Shown piece by piece: positions 9,706-18,539 of a stretch of 64,000 bases of DNA (position 1 is its first letter; each line of letters starts with the position of its first letter). The DNA is taken from the NCBI RefSeq assembly GCF_014201715.1, contig NZ_JACHFD010000004.1:1-64000 (forward strand), given 5' to 3'. Source of the DNA: Haloferula luteola (GTDB taxonomy: Bacteria; Verrucomicrobiota; Verrucomicrobiia; Verrucomicrobiales; Akkermansiaceae). The position numbers were made by a program, and so were the translations under genes. The notes beneath the pieces were generated by a model. That model was not told the DNA's origin. It saw only the letters and a list, made by a program, of their open reading frames with translations, and ran no database searches.

Positions 9706-10137
9706 TCAGGCGGGATCGGGCTGACGACGGTCGCGTCGGAATGCCCAAACCTTGGAGAGCAGGAAGCTGTTGGCGGCGACGATGCCGAGGACACATGCCA
9801 AGGAGGGAGCAGTCGGGAGTCCATGACGAACGGCCAAGGTGAACAAGCCATGGTTGAGCGCGAAGCCTAGGGCGGCGACGACTGCATAGCGCGTGAGTGA
9901 CCGAGTCAGTCCGGCACGTTGTTCGCGAAAGCTCCACCCAAAGTGCCCGGAAAATCCGACGCTGAAGCCGACTGCAAATCCGACGGCATTGGAGGCCAGA
10001 GGATCGATGCCACTACTGACGGCAGCCATGGCGCTGCCGTAGTGAACGGCAGTGGCGAATGCACCAACGATCCCGAAGCGAACCATGGGGCCGATCCAGG
10101 ATTTCAGAAGCTCGAGCGGGGTGGACGTCACGGGCAT
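9706..10137 (-). CDS. GtrA family membrane protein (second copy)
   Basis: About 143 residues from the ATG at 10137 (an upstream TTG at 10164 is possible). It shows four hydrophobic segments and the GtrA pattern: RFGIVGAFATAVHYG at the start, a central FSGHFGWSFRE, RYAVVAALGFALNHG, and a final NSFLLSKVWAFRR. GtrA proteins help flip or handle undecaprenyl-phosphate-linked sugars for surface glycosylation. It ends the cmoA-methyltransferase-GtrA unit. The other GtrA at 17101 is directly coupled to a GT2, so the two may serve different lipid-linked sugars. Confidence 0.85.
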   Translation of the reverse strand: MPVTSTPLELLKSWIGPMVRFGIVGAFATAVHYGSAMAAVSSGIDPLASNAVGFAVGFSVGFSGHFGWSFREQRAGLTRSLTRYAVVAALGFALNHGLFTLAVRHGLPTAPSLACVLGIVAANSFLLSKVWAFRRDRRQPDPA

Positions 10138-10194
10138 GAGGGCGGCAAGCAAAGCCCGGACCAAACTCGGGGTCGAGCCTTGATGGGGCTGGAT

Positions 10195-10908
10195 TCAACT
10201 GGTGACTGCGGTGCGCAGGCGTCCGGCCTTTTTGAGGATACGCGCGATGACGTAGCCGAGAATGCCGATGGCGAGGATGGCAACGGCGGCCGTCGCCACG
10301 GGGCCGTCGAGGTCGTCGGCATGATGAGCGTTTTGGAGGACGCCCAATGAGGCAGCGAGGATCCAAATGAAGGCCGAGTTGTATTCCGCGCTGATGAGCC
10401 GGCGCCAGTTGAAGCGCATTGATTGGAGGGTCTCGCCGAGGCCCTTTGGGTTGAAGGTGAAACGCCCAACTTTGGAGCAATAGTCATCAAAGGTGGCGCC
10501 GAATTTCCCGCGCAGGAAGTTCTCTTCGGCAGCGACGATGCAGGAGTAGGCGATGAAGAAGAACAGCAATCCTGCGGTCATGAAGAGAAGCGAGTTGGAT
10601 GCGACTCCGGTGCCGATGAGAATGGTGACGTTGCCAACGTAGAGAGGATTGCGGCAGTGGCTGAAGAGCCCCCCGGTGACGAGGTCGTCGGCGTAGGGCA
10701 TGCGATTTTTACCTCCGCGCTTGATGTAATCGAGCCCGACGGTAGCGCCTCGCAGTAACTGACCGGAAAGGGCGATGAGAAACCCGGCGACAGCCGCCAT
10801 GCGGTAGTCCGGAAGAAGAGTGGGGCCCTTGATGAAGAGAAGGGAGTAGACCAACGGGAATAGGATGTTCCGATAGTGATAGAGGAAGTTGCCAAGACGA
10901 ACTTTCAT
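10195..10908 (-). CDS. ICMT/PEMT-like integral membrane methyltransferase
   Basis: The 237-residue protein has about five membrane segments. It carries the isoprenylcysteine carboxyl methyltransferase-like core: a GLFSHCRNPLYVGN motif (about residues 79-92) followed by an EENFLRGKFGATFDDYCSKV block (about 128-147), which bind S-adenosylmethionine and the lipid substrate in this superfamily. Bacterial members methylate lipid or quinone-type substrates. It lies 18 bases after cmoA and probably shares its transcript. The substrate cannot be deduced; a lipid of the envelope is the likeliest guess given the neighbours. Confidence 0.8.
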   Translation of the reverse strand: MKVRLGNFLYHYRNILFPLVYSLLFIKGPTLLPDYRMAAVAGFLIALSGQLLRGATVGLDYIKRGGKNRMPYADDLVTGGLFSHCRNPLYVGNVTILIGTGVASNSLLFMTAGLLFFFIAYSCIVAAEENFLRGKFGATFDDYCSKVGRFTFNPKGLGETLQSMRFNWRRLISAEYNSAFIWILAASLGVLQNAHHADDLDGPVATAAVAILAIGILGYVIARILKKAGRLRTAVTS

Positions 10909-10926
10909 GATCGGGAGGGGAGGGGT

Positions 10927-11706
10927 TCACTTGACGGCGATCATGCCGGTGAAGTTGTACCATTTGAAGAAGGTGTCGCAGTAGCGGAAGCCGGCACGCA
11001 GTAGCATCTCGCGGTTTTCGAGAAGCTTGTAGGGGATGAGAACGTTTTCGAGAGCCTCACGTTTCTGGGAGATTTCCAGTTCGCTGTACCCGTGTCGGCG
11101 TTTCATCTCATAGTAGTATTTGATGAATTGACGGTTGAAGAGCGAGTCCTCGCCGATGACCTTTTCGACGAGGATGAGAGCTCCATTTTCGTGCATGCCG
11201 CCGAGAATGTCGGCAATCAGTTGATCCCGGTAGAGGGGACGGACGAATTGCAGGGTGAGGACCAGCAGGACCACTGAGGCATTCTCAATTTTCACGCCGG
11301 CATTGAGGTCGCCGAACTGGAGTTCGACTTCGTGGGCCATGGGCTTTTCGGCGAGTTTTGAGCGACAGCGGTCGAGCATTTCATGGGAGTTATCGATGCC
11401 GATGAATTTCACGCCCGGCGCCACCTCTCCGTCGATGCCCAGAAAGGTGGTGCCGGTCGAGCAACCGAGATCGTAAACATGGGTGCCGGTTACGGCATAA
11501 TCGGCGACCATTTCCGCAACCATGCGTTGGACCTCCCCATAGAATGGGACCGAGCGACTGACCATGTCGTCGAAAACCGAGGCGACCTTTTTGCCGAATT
11601 TGAAGTCAGCGACACTCGCATCCGGAGCCTCGAAAACACGGTCGATGGGAGGGTCGATGGGACCCTCGGCTAGCGTTTGTGGAAAATTGGGGGCATCCGA
11701 TTTCAT
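10927..11706 (-). CDS. cmoA: CmoA-like carboxy-S-adenosylmethionine synthase
   Basis: 259 residues from the ATG at 11706. CmoA converts S-adenosylmethionine and prephenate to carboxy-SAM, the donor used by CmoB for tRNA uridine-34 modification. The sequence aligns closely with the E. coli enzyme: VASVFDDMVSRSVPFY (residues 41-56), the SAM-binding VYDLGCSTG (77-85), TLQF (151-154), and the diagnostic GYSELEISQKR (206-216) followed by LENV. An earlier in-frame ATG at 11730 would overlap the putative regulatory repeat, so I prefer 11706. No cmoB is visible in the window, and the gene sits with an envelope methyltransferase and GtrA, which is an unusual setting. Confidence 0.85.
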   Translation of the reverse strand: MKSDAPNFPQTLAEGPIDPPIDRVFEAPDASVADFKFGKKVASVFDDMVSRSVPFYGEVQRMVAEMVADYAVTGTHVYDLGCSTGTTFLGIDGEVAPGVKFIGIDNSHEMLDRCRSKLAEKPMAHEVELQFGDLNAGVKIENASVVLLVLTLQFVRPLYRDQLIADILGGMHENGALILVEKVIGEDSLFNRQFIKYYYEMKRRHGYSELEISQKREALENVLIPYKLLENREMLLRAGFRYCDTFFKWYNFTGMIAVK

Positions 11707-11726
11707 GAGAACGCCACGGATTCTCT

Positions 11727-14700
11727 TCATGGAACATGAGAGAATGATGAGACGGGGCGGAATCGTGCAAAATGGTGGGCCGCGACCGGGAGAATCAGGA
11801 GAGTGACCACGGTGGAAAGTGTCAGTCCACCGAGAATCACGATGGCCATGGGGCCCTCGACTTCGCGTCCCGCGGTGGTGGGGTGGAGGGCTAGGGGAAG
11901 CAGCGCCAATCCGGTGACGGCGGTGGTCATGAGGACGGGGACCAAGCGCTCGCGGGCGCCTTGAATGGCCGTGGTGAGATTCCATTCATGGCCTTCGTGG
12001 AGTACGAGGTGTTCGTAGTGACTCATCAGCATGATGGAATTGCGAACTCCTAGTCCAAACAAGGTGACGAGGCCGATCAGGGCACCGAGCGAGAGAGGGA
12101 TGCCGGTGAGAGCGGCGGCGGTGATTCCGCCAGCTGCTGAAATGGGAAGGATGGAGATGACGAGAAGGAAGTTCGGCAACTGCCGGAATGCCATCGCGAG
12201 GAACACCCCGATAACGAGTAGGGTGATGGCGGTGGCGGCTTGCAGTTCTCGATGGGCGCGGGTTTCGGCTTCGGCGGCTCCGCTCACAGTGAGGTAGACG
12301 CCCTCCGGCAGGAGGTGAGCATCCTGGATGCGTTGGCGGGCCTCAGCGACGAATTCGGTGACGGGTCTGCCTTCAACATTGGCGGTGACGACCTGACGCC
12401 GTCGACCATCCTGATGCCGAATTTGAGCCCGCTGCTCGGTGAGTTGAAGATTGCCAAGTTCGGAGAGAGGCACGAGACCGCCGACGGGGGTGTCGATCGG
12501 GAGGCGCGCGAGGGAGGAAAGGTCCTGGCGGGTGGCGTGGTCGAAGCGGACTTGGATGGGCACGATGCGGTTGGCATCAACGATCTGGCCGACCTCCGTT
12601 CCTTGCATGGCGGTCTCAATGGATTCCTGGACAGCGACAGGGCGCAGCCCATGCGGTTCGAGTCGTGCGTTCTCCAGCGTGACATCCCAAGCTGGGGCCC
12701 GATCGCTGCCGAGCGATTGCACGCCATGGGCGCCTGGGGTTTCCCGCAGAAGCTGAGCCACTTGCTGGGTCGGAGCTTCGAGCACATCGAGGTCTTTTCC
12801 GTAGAGGCTGACGACGACGGAGGCGGTTTCGCCACTTAGTGATTCGCTGATTCGATCGCCAAGGAAGGTGAGCGTCTCGGTCTGCATGTTTCCATAGGCT
12901 TCGAAGAGGGTGCGGATGCGTTGTTGGACATGGGCTTCATCGATGTTGGGGTCGTGGTGCAGTTCGATGTGGAATTCGCAACGCTCCGGGCCCCAGGTGT
13001 CGACGCCGCGTTCTGAGCGACCAGCCTGCATTTCGACGGAGGCCACCTCGGGCATGGCGAGGAGTTGCTGGCTGGCTTTTTCTCCAAAGCGCATCGTTTC
13101 CTCCAGAGAGCTTCCCGGCAGACCGATCGCTTGGACAACAAAGTGTCCTTCGCGAAATGGTGGCAGAAGTTCGGTTGGGAGGCGCTTGGCCAGGATTCCT
13201 GCGGCCACCATGCCGATGGCAGCGATGCCGATTACTGCCCAAGGAGCCCGGCATAAAGGCCGCAGCAACGCTTCGTGAAGGGATGCCAGAGCCCTCAGGT
13301 GAATGGGCTCACGGCGGGGGCGAGCGCGGCCGATGAGGAACAGGCAGAGGGCGGGTGTGACCGTCATGGCGATGACGAGGGAGGTGACCACCGCGAGCAT
13401 GAAGGAGATCGCCAGGGGCTGGAAAAATCGGGCTTGCAGTCCGCTGAGGGCAAACACCGGAACGAACATCGCCAGCACAATGAGGGTGGCGTGGAGGACG
13501 GCCCCGCGGACTTCGATGGAGGCTTCGAGAACGACGCCAAGGGGCGGGCGTGGCGCCGGCAGCGAGGCGTTCTCACGCAGGCGGCGGAGGATGTTTTCGA
13601 CGTCGATGATGGCATCGTCGACGACCACGCCGACGGCGACTGCCAGGCCTCCCAGGGTCATGGTGTTGAGAGGAACGCCCAGAAAATGCATTTCCGCGAT
13701 GGCACCGAGAAGCGACAGCGGAATGGAGATGAACGAGATGAACGCGGTGCGCAGGTCGAGGAGGAATAGCAGAAGGACGACAGCGACGAGAACTGCACCC
13801 CACAGTAAGGAGGAAGTGAGATGGGACAGAGCGACTTCGATGAAGTTGGCGGGACGATGGAGCCCGTCCATGAGTTCGATTCCTTGCGAGGTAAGGAGGG
13901 GCCGAAGTTCATCGAGGGCTTGCTCGACGGCTCGAGTGGTCTCCAGGGTGTTGGCTCCTGCTTGGCTGGTGAGGGCGAGGAGGACTCCGCGGCGGCCGTT
14001 GATCAAGGCATCGCCAAATTTGGGCATGGCCCCCCAGCGGATCTCGGCAAGGTCGCTCAAACGGATCGCATCGGCCCCCTGGCCGCGAACGATCAACTGG
14101 GAGAGGTGGTCCACGTCGGGGGTGGGGCCGTGGACGTGGATGGTGAGCCGTTGGTTGCGGGTTTCGATCGAGCCGGAACCCCGAACGTCGACGGCTTGGC
14201 GGGCAGCGGCGGTCAGTTCGGTGAGACCGACGCCCAAAGCAGCCATTTTTGCTGGTTGGGGAAGGATTTCGAGTTCTTCGACTTCTCCTCCGACGACGGT
14301 GACCTCGGCGACGCCTGGAACGGCCTTGAGTCGGGGCAAGACGGTCCAATCGGCGAGGGTTCGCAGGTCTCTGCCTGATTTTTGATCGGAGACCAGTCCG
14401 ATTTTCAAAAGGTCCATGGTGGAGGAGACCATGGGGGAGGGCGTGGGCACTCCGACTTGACGAGGAAGAGTTCCCGCGAGTTCGGTGAGGCGCTCGGCAA
14501 GCAGTTGGCGATCGGTGAGTTCGTCACTGCCGTCTTGAAAGATGAGGTCGACGACTGAGAGGCCCTGGATGGATTCGGAACGTGTGGTTTCCAAGCCAGG
14601 AATGCCTCCGATGGCGGATTCGATCGGGAAGGTGACGAGGGCCTCCACCTGTTCGGGTGAAAATCCAGGCGCTTCGGTTTGAACGGTGATTTGAGGCGGC

Positions 14701-14828
14701 ACGAACTCGGGGAAGACGTCGAGCCGGGCATGCATCGCGACGAAGGCTCCGTAGGCGAGAAGCACAACGGCGCTGAGCAACACGAGCGTGCGGAAGCGCA
14801 ACGCGGTGGAGAGGAGATTTCGCAGCAT
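11727..14828 (-). CDS. RND efflux pump, CzcA/CusA-like inner-membrane subunit
   Basis: A 1,033-residue pump of the usual RND length with a membrane helix at the N-terminus, two large periplasmic loops and two sets of membrane helices. LDVFPEFVPPQITVQTEAPG (residues about 36-55) and LAVAVGVVVDDAIIDVENI in helix 4 are signatures of the heavy-metal (HME) RND branch; the paired Asp residues relay protons. Members export Cu/Ag or divalent cations, although metal specificity cannot be confirmed: I did not find a clear methionine cluster typical of CusA. It follows the adaptor gene with a one-base gap, so it is translated from the same transcript. Confidence 0.9.
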   Translation of the reverse strand: MLRNLLSTALRFRTLVLLSAVVLLAYGAFVAMHARLDVFPEFVPPQITVQTEAPGFSPEQVEALVTFPIESAIGGIPGLETTRSESIQGLSVVDLIFQDGSDELTDRQLLAERLTELAGTLPRQVGVPTPSPMVSSTMDLLKIGLVSDQKSGRDLRTLADWTVLPRLKAVPGVAEVTVVGGEVEELEILPQPAKMAALGVGLTELTAAARQAVDVRGSGSIETRNQRLTIHVHGPTPDVDHLSQLIVRGQGADAIRLSDLAEIRWGAMPKFGDALINGRRGVLLALTSQAGANTLETTRAVEQALDELRPLLTSQGIELMDGLHRPANFIEVALSHLTSSLLWGAVLVAVVLLLFLLDLRTAFISFISIPLSLLGAIAEMHFLGVPLNTMTLGGLAVAVGVVVDDAIIDVENILRRLRENASLPAPRPPLGVVLEASIEVRGAVLHATLIVLAMFVPVFALSGLQARFFQPLAISFMLAVVTSLVIAMTVTPALCLFLIGRARPRREPIHLRALASLHEALLRPLCRAPWAVIGIAAIGMVAAGILAKRLPTELLPPFREGHFVVQAIGLPGSSLEETMRFGEKASQQLLAMPEVASVEMQAGRSERGVDTWGPERCEFHIELHHDPNIDEAHVQQRIRTLFEAYGNMQTETLTFLGDRISESLSGETASVVVSLYGKDLDVLEAPTQQVAQLLRETPGAHGVQSLGSDRAPAWDVTLENARLEPHGLRPVAVQESIETAMQGTEVGQIVDANRIVPIQVRFDHATRQDLSSLARLPIDTPVGGLVPLSELGNLQLTEQRAQIRHQDGRRRQVVTANVEGRPVTEFVAEARQRIQDAHLLPEGVYLTVSGAAEAETRAHRELQAATAITLLVIGVFLAMAFRQLPNFLLVISILPISAAGGITAAALTGIPLSLGALIGLVTLFGLGVRNSIMLMSHYEHLVLHEGHEWNLTTAIQGARERLVPVLMTTAVTGLALLPLALHPTTAGREVEGPMAIVILGGLTLSTVVTLLILPVAAHHFARFRPVSSFSHVP
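11734..11751 (-). promoter_or_regulatory. PmrA-like direct repeat before cmoA
   Basis: Minus strand CTCATCA (11751-11745), four bases, then CTCATGT (11740-11734): half-sites repeat with an 11-bp period, as in boxes of OmpR/PmrA-type regulators. It begins 45 bases before the cmoA ATG, with a possible -10 (GAGAAT) in between. It lies inside the 3' end of the RND gene. Matching boxes precede the ArnT operon and the response regulator. Confidence 0.55.
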
Positions 14829-14829
14829 G

Positions 14830-15762
14830 TCAGTCAGAGACTTTTGGGCCGGAAGAAGCTTGGATCTTCTGGCTTAGAAGGCCCTGGGCCCCTCGGATGA
14901 CCAGAGGCTGATGGGCGTCGAGAGCGTTGGCTTCGACAAACCAGCCATGTCGCGTGGCGTGGCGAGTGGAGATCGGCCTTAGTTCAAAGTGATCGCTTTC
15001 TCCTTCCTGGAAGACCCAAGCCCGCCCTTGGGTGATGAGGATCGCATCGGCTGGGAGGTTGAATCCCTGGAGAGTTTTATCTGAGGTTTGGACGGTGCCT
15101 TGGAGAGGCGTGCCGATGGGCCATCCAGAGGACTCAGGGTGGACGAGAAGGTAGTAGCCGGGTTGGCGACTGGCGTTGACCCGTGGATCGGACCAGTGCG
15201 TTAGTGCCGGAAATTCCTGCATTTCCAGGGATTCGTCGAAGGCCAGTGGGGAGACCGAAGCGGTCTTCGCGTGATCCGGGAATTGGGTGCCCGCCGGCAA
15301 TGAGAGTCGGATCAGGACGGATTTTCCGAGGCGGAGGTCGTTCTCCCAGGATTGGGATTTGAGTCCCTGGAGAGCTTCCGCGCCCCAGGTGGCGCTGAGA
15401 CTCAGTTCCGCTTGACGGACGGCTTCATCGGCGGTGGCTGCGCGTTGCCGGGCATCCTCCATGGCACGGTCGGAGGCGAGTTGTCCTTCGCGATTGAGGG
15501 TCTCGGTTCGAGTGGCCTCGGTGTGAGCGACCTCGGCTGCGAGTTGAGCCATGGTGAGGGCGCTCCATTGTTGGAGGAGGGGCAGCGGATCGATCACCTC
15601 AGCTCGACCTTTCACGGAGGGGGTGATCTCTGCGGGTTGGAGGGAGGCGGTCTCGACGCCGTAAAGTTTCTGTTGTGCCGCATCGACTCTCACCCCCTGC
15701 CCGGCTGCGGGGAAGGTGGCGAGGAAGACACAGCTCAGGACAGGGAGGGCGGATTGGAGCAT
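14830..15762 (-). CDS. RND efflux periplasmic adaptor (membrane-fusion protein)
   Basis: 310 residues from the ATG at 15762, which yields a clean signal peptide (MLQSALPVLSCVFLATFPAAG). It has a helical hairpin rich in Ala/Glu (about residues 65-115) between two beta-rich lipoyl/barrel-like halves, and a C-terminal segment with NLPADAILITQGRAWVF, the usual adaptor beta-barrel pattern. It links the RND pump to the outer-membrane channel. It lies 7 bases after the TolC-like gene and one base before the pump gene. The adaptor is short compared with CusB and lacks an obvious metal-binding Met-rich N-terminus. Confidence 0.82.
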   Translation of the reverse strand: MLQSALPVLSCVFLATFPAAGQGVRVDAAQQKLYGVETASLQPAEITPSVKGRAEVIDPLPLLQQWSALTMAQLAAEVAHTEATRTETLNREGQLASDRAMEDARQRAATADEAVRQAELSLSATWGAEALQGLKSQSWENDLRLGKSVLIRLSLPAGTQFPDHAKTASVSPLAFDESLEMQEFPALTHWSDPRVNASRQPGYYLLVHPESSGWPIGTPLQGTVQTSDKTLQGFNLPADAILITQGRAWVFQEGESDHFELRPISTRHATRHGWFVEANALDAHQPLVIRGAQGLLSQKIQASSGPKVSD

Positions 15763-15769
15763 GGCAGCA

Positions 15770-17107
15770 TCAGAGGAGATTTCCCGCGATGGGTCCGCGG
15801 GTGGCATCGAGGAGGTCGACCCATGCTCGCCAGGCATCGAATCGGGCGGCGATCTCGGCGGCGCGGTCCTGACAGGTGGAGTATTGGGCTTGCAGAAGGG
15901 GTAGGCGGTCACCTGCCCCGGCGCGGGTGATTTGAGTTTGGGCTCGATGGATGGCTTCCGATTTCACGACCAGTTCTGTGGCTTGGCGCCATTGTTGGAG
16001 GCATCCCGAGTAGGCTTCGAGGGCCGCGGCGGAGTTACCGAGGGCGGTGTTTTGGGTTTCGACAAAAACCGCAGCGGCGGCGGTGCGATCGGCTTCGGCG
16101 CGACGAATGGTTGCGGCGTTGATATCGCTCGGGATTGCGAGCGAAGCGGCGAGCTGCCATTTCTGCTGTCCTTGATCGTAGCTGTAGCCCGGACCGAGGT
16201 GGAGATCTGGATATTGCTGAGAGACCTCGATTCGCAAGGCCGCTTCGGCGATGGCATAGGCCGCGAGGGGATCGAGGACCTCCGGTTTGGACAGGGCTGT
16301 GGTGTTTTGAATGGCCGATCGCGACGGGACGGCGGGCAGGGATTCGGGGAGGGGGGCGAGCGGAAGGTGAGCCACTTCGCTGAAGGGAATTCCCAAAGCG
16401 CGAGCCAGAGCGGCGTCGGCGACCCGGGATTGCTTGCGCGTGGTGGCCATTTCCCGCTCCAGCAGAGACCGCTCGCGTTCGAGAGTGTAGCTCTGCAGAC
16501 GATCGGTTTCCCCCAGCTTGGCGAGTTGGGTGCTCGCTTGTTCCCAGGCATCGAGGTCGCGCGAACTTTCTTCGAGGGCTGCGAGTTGGGCGGCGGCGGC
16601 GTGGTGGTCGATGAACGCGCGGGCGACGGCGCTGTGGATGTCGCCTCGTGCCTGAGTGATGGCGATGGCGGCCCGGTCGGCTTCGGCTCGGGCTTTGACG
16701 ATGCGTGCGGCGCGCTTGCCACCGGTCTCAAGGGTGTAGTCGAGCATCAACCCACAGGTCCACGGACTCGCTCCTTGAAGGGCCCGCTGAAGGTCGAGGG
16801 AGATTCCGACGGGCGGGTGGGTGCCGGCAACATCGATGCCCGCCTGGGCGGCATGGAGTTGGGCGCGCGCCCGTGACAAGGAGGGATGGGTGGTCTCGAC
16901 GGCGGCCACCATTTTCCTCACCGTCCAGGTGCCACCCGGGGATTCGCCAGCCTTCCTCAGGCTGGCGATGGCCTCCGGCGAATGCAGGGAACTGCGCCGG
17001 TAGGCGGCGAGAGTGGCTGTGGGATCGAGGATCTCTTCGCGGGGTGCCTGGCACGAAACGAACAGCGCCATCACCATGGGAACTCCCCCTAGGGTGCGGA
17101 TCACCAT
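15770..17107 (-). CDS. TolC-like outer-membrane efflux lipoprotein
   Basis: 445 residues with a lipoprotein signal peptide (lipobox LFVSC, Cys about residue 19) and two long Ala/Glu-rich helical repeats (about 100-230 and 300-430), the architecture of TolC/CusC outer-membrane factors. It forms the exit duct of the tripartite pump encoded downstream. Its start overlaps the end of the GtrA gene by seven bases (ATGGTGA), a translational-coupling arrangement that ties the pump to the glycosyltransferase genes. Confidence 0.85.
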   Translation of the reverse strand: MVIRTLGGVPMVMALFVSCQAPREEILDPTATLAAYRRSSLHSPEAIASLRKAGESPGGTWTVRKMVAAVETTHPSLSRARAQLHAAQAGIDVAGTHPPVGISLDLQRALQGASPWTCGLMLDYTLETGGKRAARIVKARAEADRAAIAITQARGDIHSAVARAFIDHHAAAAQLAALEESSRDLDAWEQASTQLAKLGETDRLQSYTLERERSLLEREMATTRKQSRVADAALARALGIPFSEVAHLPLAPLPESLPAVPSRSAIQNTTALSKPEVLDPLAAYAIAEAALRIEVSQQYPDLHLGPGYSYDQGQQKWQLAASLAIPSDINAATIRRAEADRTAAAAVFVETQNTALGNSAAALEAYSGCLQQWRQATELVVKSEAIHRAQTQITRAGAGDRLPLLQAQYSTCQDRAAEIAARFDAWRAWVDLLDATRGPIAGNLL

Positions 17108-17505
17108 TCCTGGCCTCCTTTCATGGAAATCCGAAAGGCCCAGTATTTGGAAACGACAAAACCCAAACCGAACTCCAGCAGAATCCAGCCAATCCGAGTA
17201 GCATCGTAGGTTTCCTCAAGCAGTCCGGGAAAGGCTCCAAATGCTCCCGGGCGAAGGGCGAACCGGGCAAAGGCAACGGCTGCATAGCGAGTGAGAGCGG
17301 GAGCAAATTCGGCATCCTGACCCCGGAACGTCCACCGAAAGTTTCCCGCGAAGCGGAGAGCGAAGCCAGCGGCAAAAGCCAACATGCTGGCGACGGGAAG
17401 TGGGCATCCTTGTTCGTGAAGCGTTGCCGACAGGGCGTAATCGAAGAGCATGCCAACTCCTTCGACGGTGCTGAAGATAAGAAGTTGGTGCCCGGTCGGT
17501 TTCAT
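17101..17505 (-). CDS. GtrA family membrane protein (first copy)
   Basis: 134 residues from the ATG at 17505, which overlaps the GT2 stop codon as ATGA. Four hydrophobic helices are present, with FAGNFRWTFRG in the middle and LGFVVSKYWAFR at the end, matching the GtrA family. The usual Asn at the start of helix 3 is not well preserved (RFALRPGAFGAF). It likely assists transfer of a polyprenyl-phosphate-linked sugar made by the adjacent GT2 across the inner membrane, for use by the ArnT-like enzyme. Confidence 0.82.
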   Translation of the reverse strand: MKPTGHQLLIFSTVEGVGMLFDYALSATLHEQGCPLPVASMLAFAAGFALRFAGNFRWTFRGQDAEFAPALTRYAAVAFARFALRPGAFGAFPGLLEETYDATRIGWILLEFGLGFVVSKYWAFRISMKGGQEW

Positions 17506-18539
17506 GAGCGGACTCCGATAGCACTGCCCTGGATTTCTTCCGCCACGATGTGGCTCGGACGACCCTTCACCTCGACAAAGATCTTTCCGAGGTATTCGCC
17601 TAGGACGCCAATCGAGAAAATCTGGATGCCGCCAAGGAAGAATACTGCGACGACCAAGGTGGCCCAGCCGGGGACATCGGCGCCGAAGAGAAGAGTCCGG
17701 AGTGCGATCCATCCGGCGTAGAACATGGCCACCGCTGAAATCGCTAGACCAACCCCGGTCCACATGCGCAGGGGCCAATCGGAGAAGGAGGTGAGTCCGC
17801 TCAGAGCCAGGCTGGCCAGGCGGCGATAGTTGAACTTCGATTTTCCAAGATGGCGGGGCTCAATCTTTACCGGTACCGGGAGCGAGCGGAATCCCACCCA
17901 GCTGTAGAGGCCCTTCATGAATCGGTCGCGTTCCGGCAGGGAGAGCAGGGCGTCGACCACCCTGCGGTCCATCAACCGGAAGTCCCGGACATGAGCCGGA
18001 ATGCGGACGGCAGCGTGGCGATTGAGGAGCTGGTAGAAGAGATGGGAGCCGAGACGCTTGAGCGCGGATTCATCGTCGCGATCAGCACGCACCCCATAGA
18101 CCATTTCGTAGCCAGCGTCCCATTGGCGCAGGAAGACCTCGAGGTAGCTGACGGGTTCCTGCATGTCGGCATCGATGACGATGACGGCTTGGCCCTTGGC
18201 GCGTTCGAGCCCGGCCGTCATGGCGTTTTCCTTGCCGAAGTTTCGCGAGAGGCGCAGGACCCGCACGGGGAATTCATCGATCATGGAGGCGGCTTCGGCC
18301 CCGCAGCCATCGGTGCTGCCATCGTCGACGACGATGATTTCGAAGTGGCGGCCAAGGCGTTGAAGTTCGAGGGCGACGGCCTCGATGGCCTTGGTGATGT
18401 TTCCCGATTCATTGAATGCGGGGATGATGCAGGAGACCTCTGGATCGCACTCTCTGGGGGAAGCGAGTGGGGGAGGCTCAGGCAGGGGAATGGGGACGAT
18501 GTTTCTGGCGTGTGGGCGCGGACAGGAATCAGTGAGCAC
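17502..18539 (-). CDS. GT2 polyprenyl-phosphate glycosyltransferase (DPM/ArnC/GtrB type)
   Basis: 345 residues. I chose the GTG at 18539 because a perfect AAGGAGGT precedes it by five bases, inside the end of the upstream gene; the frame is open 48 bases further. The catalytic domain has VSCIIPAFNESGNI, IIVVDDGSTDG and a DADMQEP metal-binding motif, with the SRNFGKENAMTAGLE block of the DPM1/GtrB group. Two C-terminal membrane helices (about residues 245-325) follow. It should charge undecaprenyl phosphate with a sugar, which GtrA flips and the ArnT-like enzyme transfers. The overlap of genes on both sides implies tight co-expression. Confidence 0.9.
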   Translation of the reverse strand: MLTDSCPRPHARNIVPIPLPEPPPLASPRECDPEVSCIIPAFNESGNITKAIEAVALELQRLGRHFEIIVVDDGSTDGCGAEAASMIDEFPVRVLRLSRNFGKENAMTAGLERAKGQAVIVIDADMQEPVSYLEVFLRQWDAGYEMVYGVRADRDDESALKRLGSHLFYQLLNRHAAVRIPAHVRDFRLMDRRVVDALLSLPERDRFMKGLYSWVGFRSLPVPVKIEPRHLGKSKFNYRRLASLALSGLTSFSDWPLRMWTGVGLAISAVAMFYAGWIALRTLLFGADVPGWATLVVAVFFLGGIQIFSIGVLGEYLGKIFVEVKGRPSHIVAEEIQGSAIGVRS

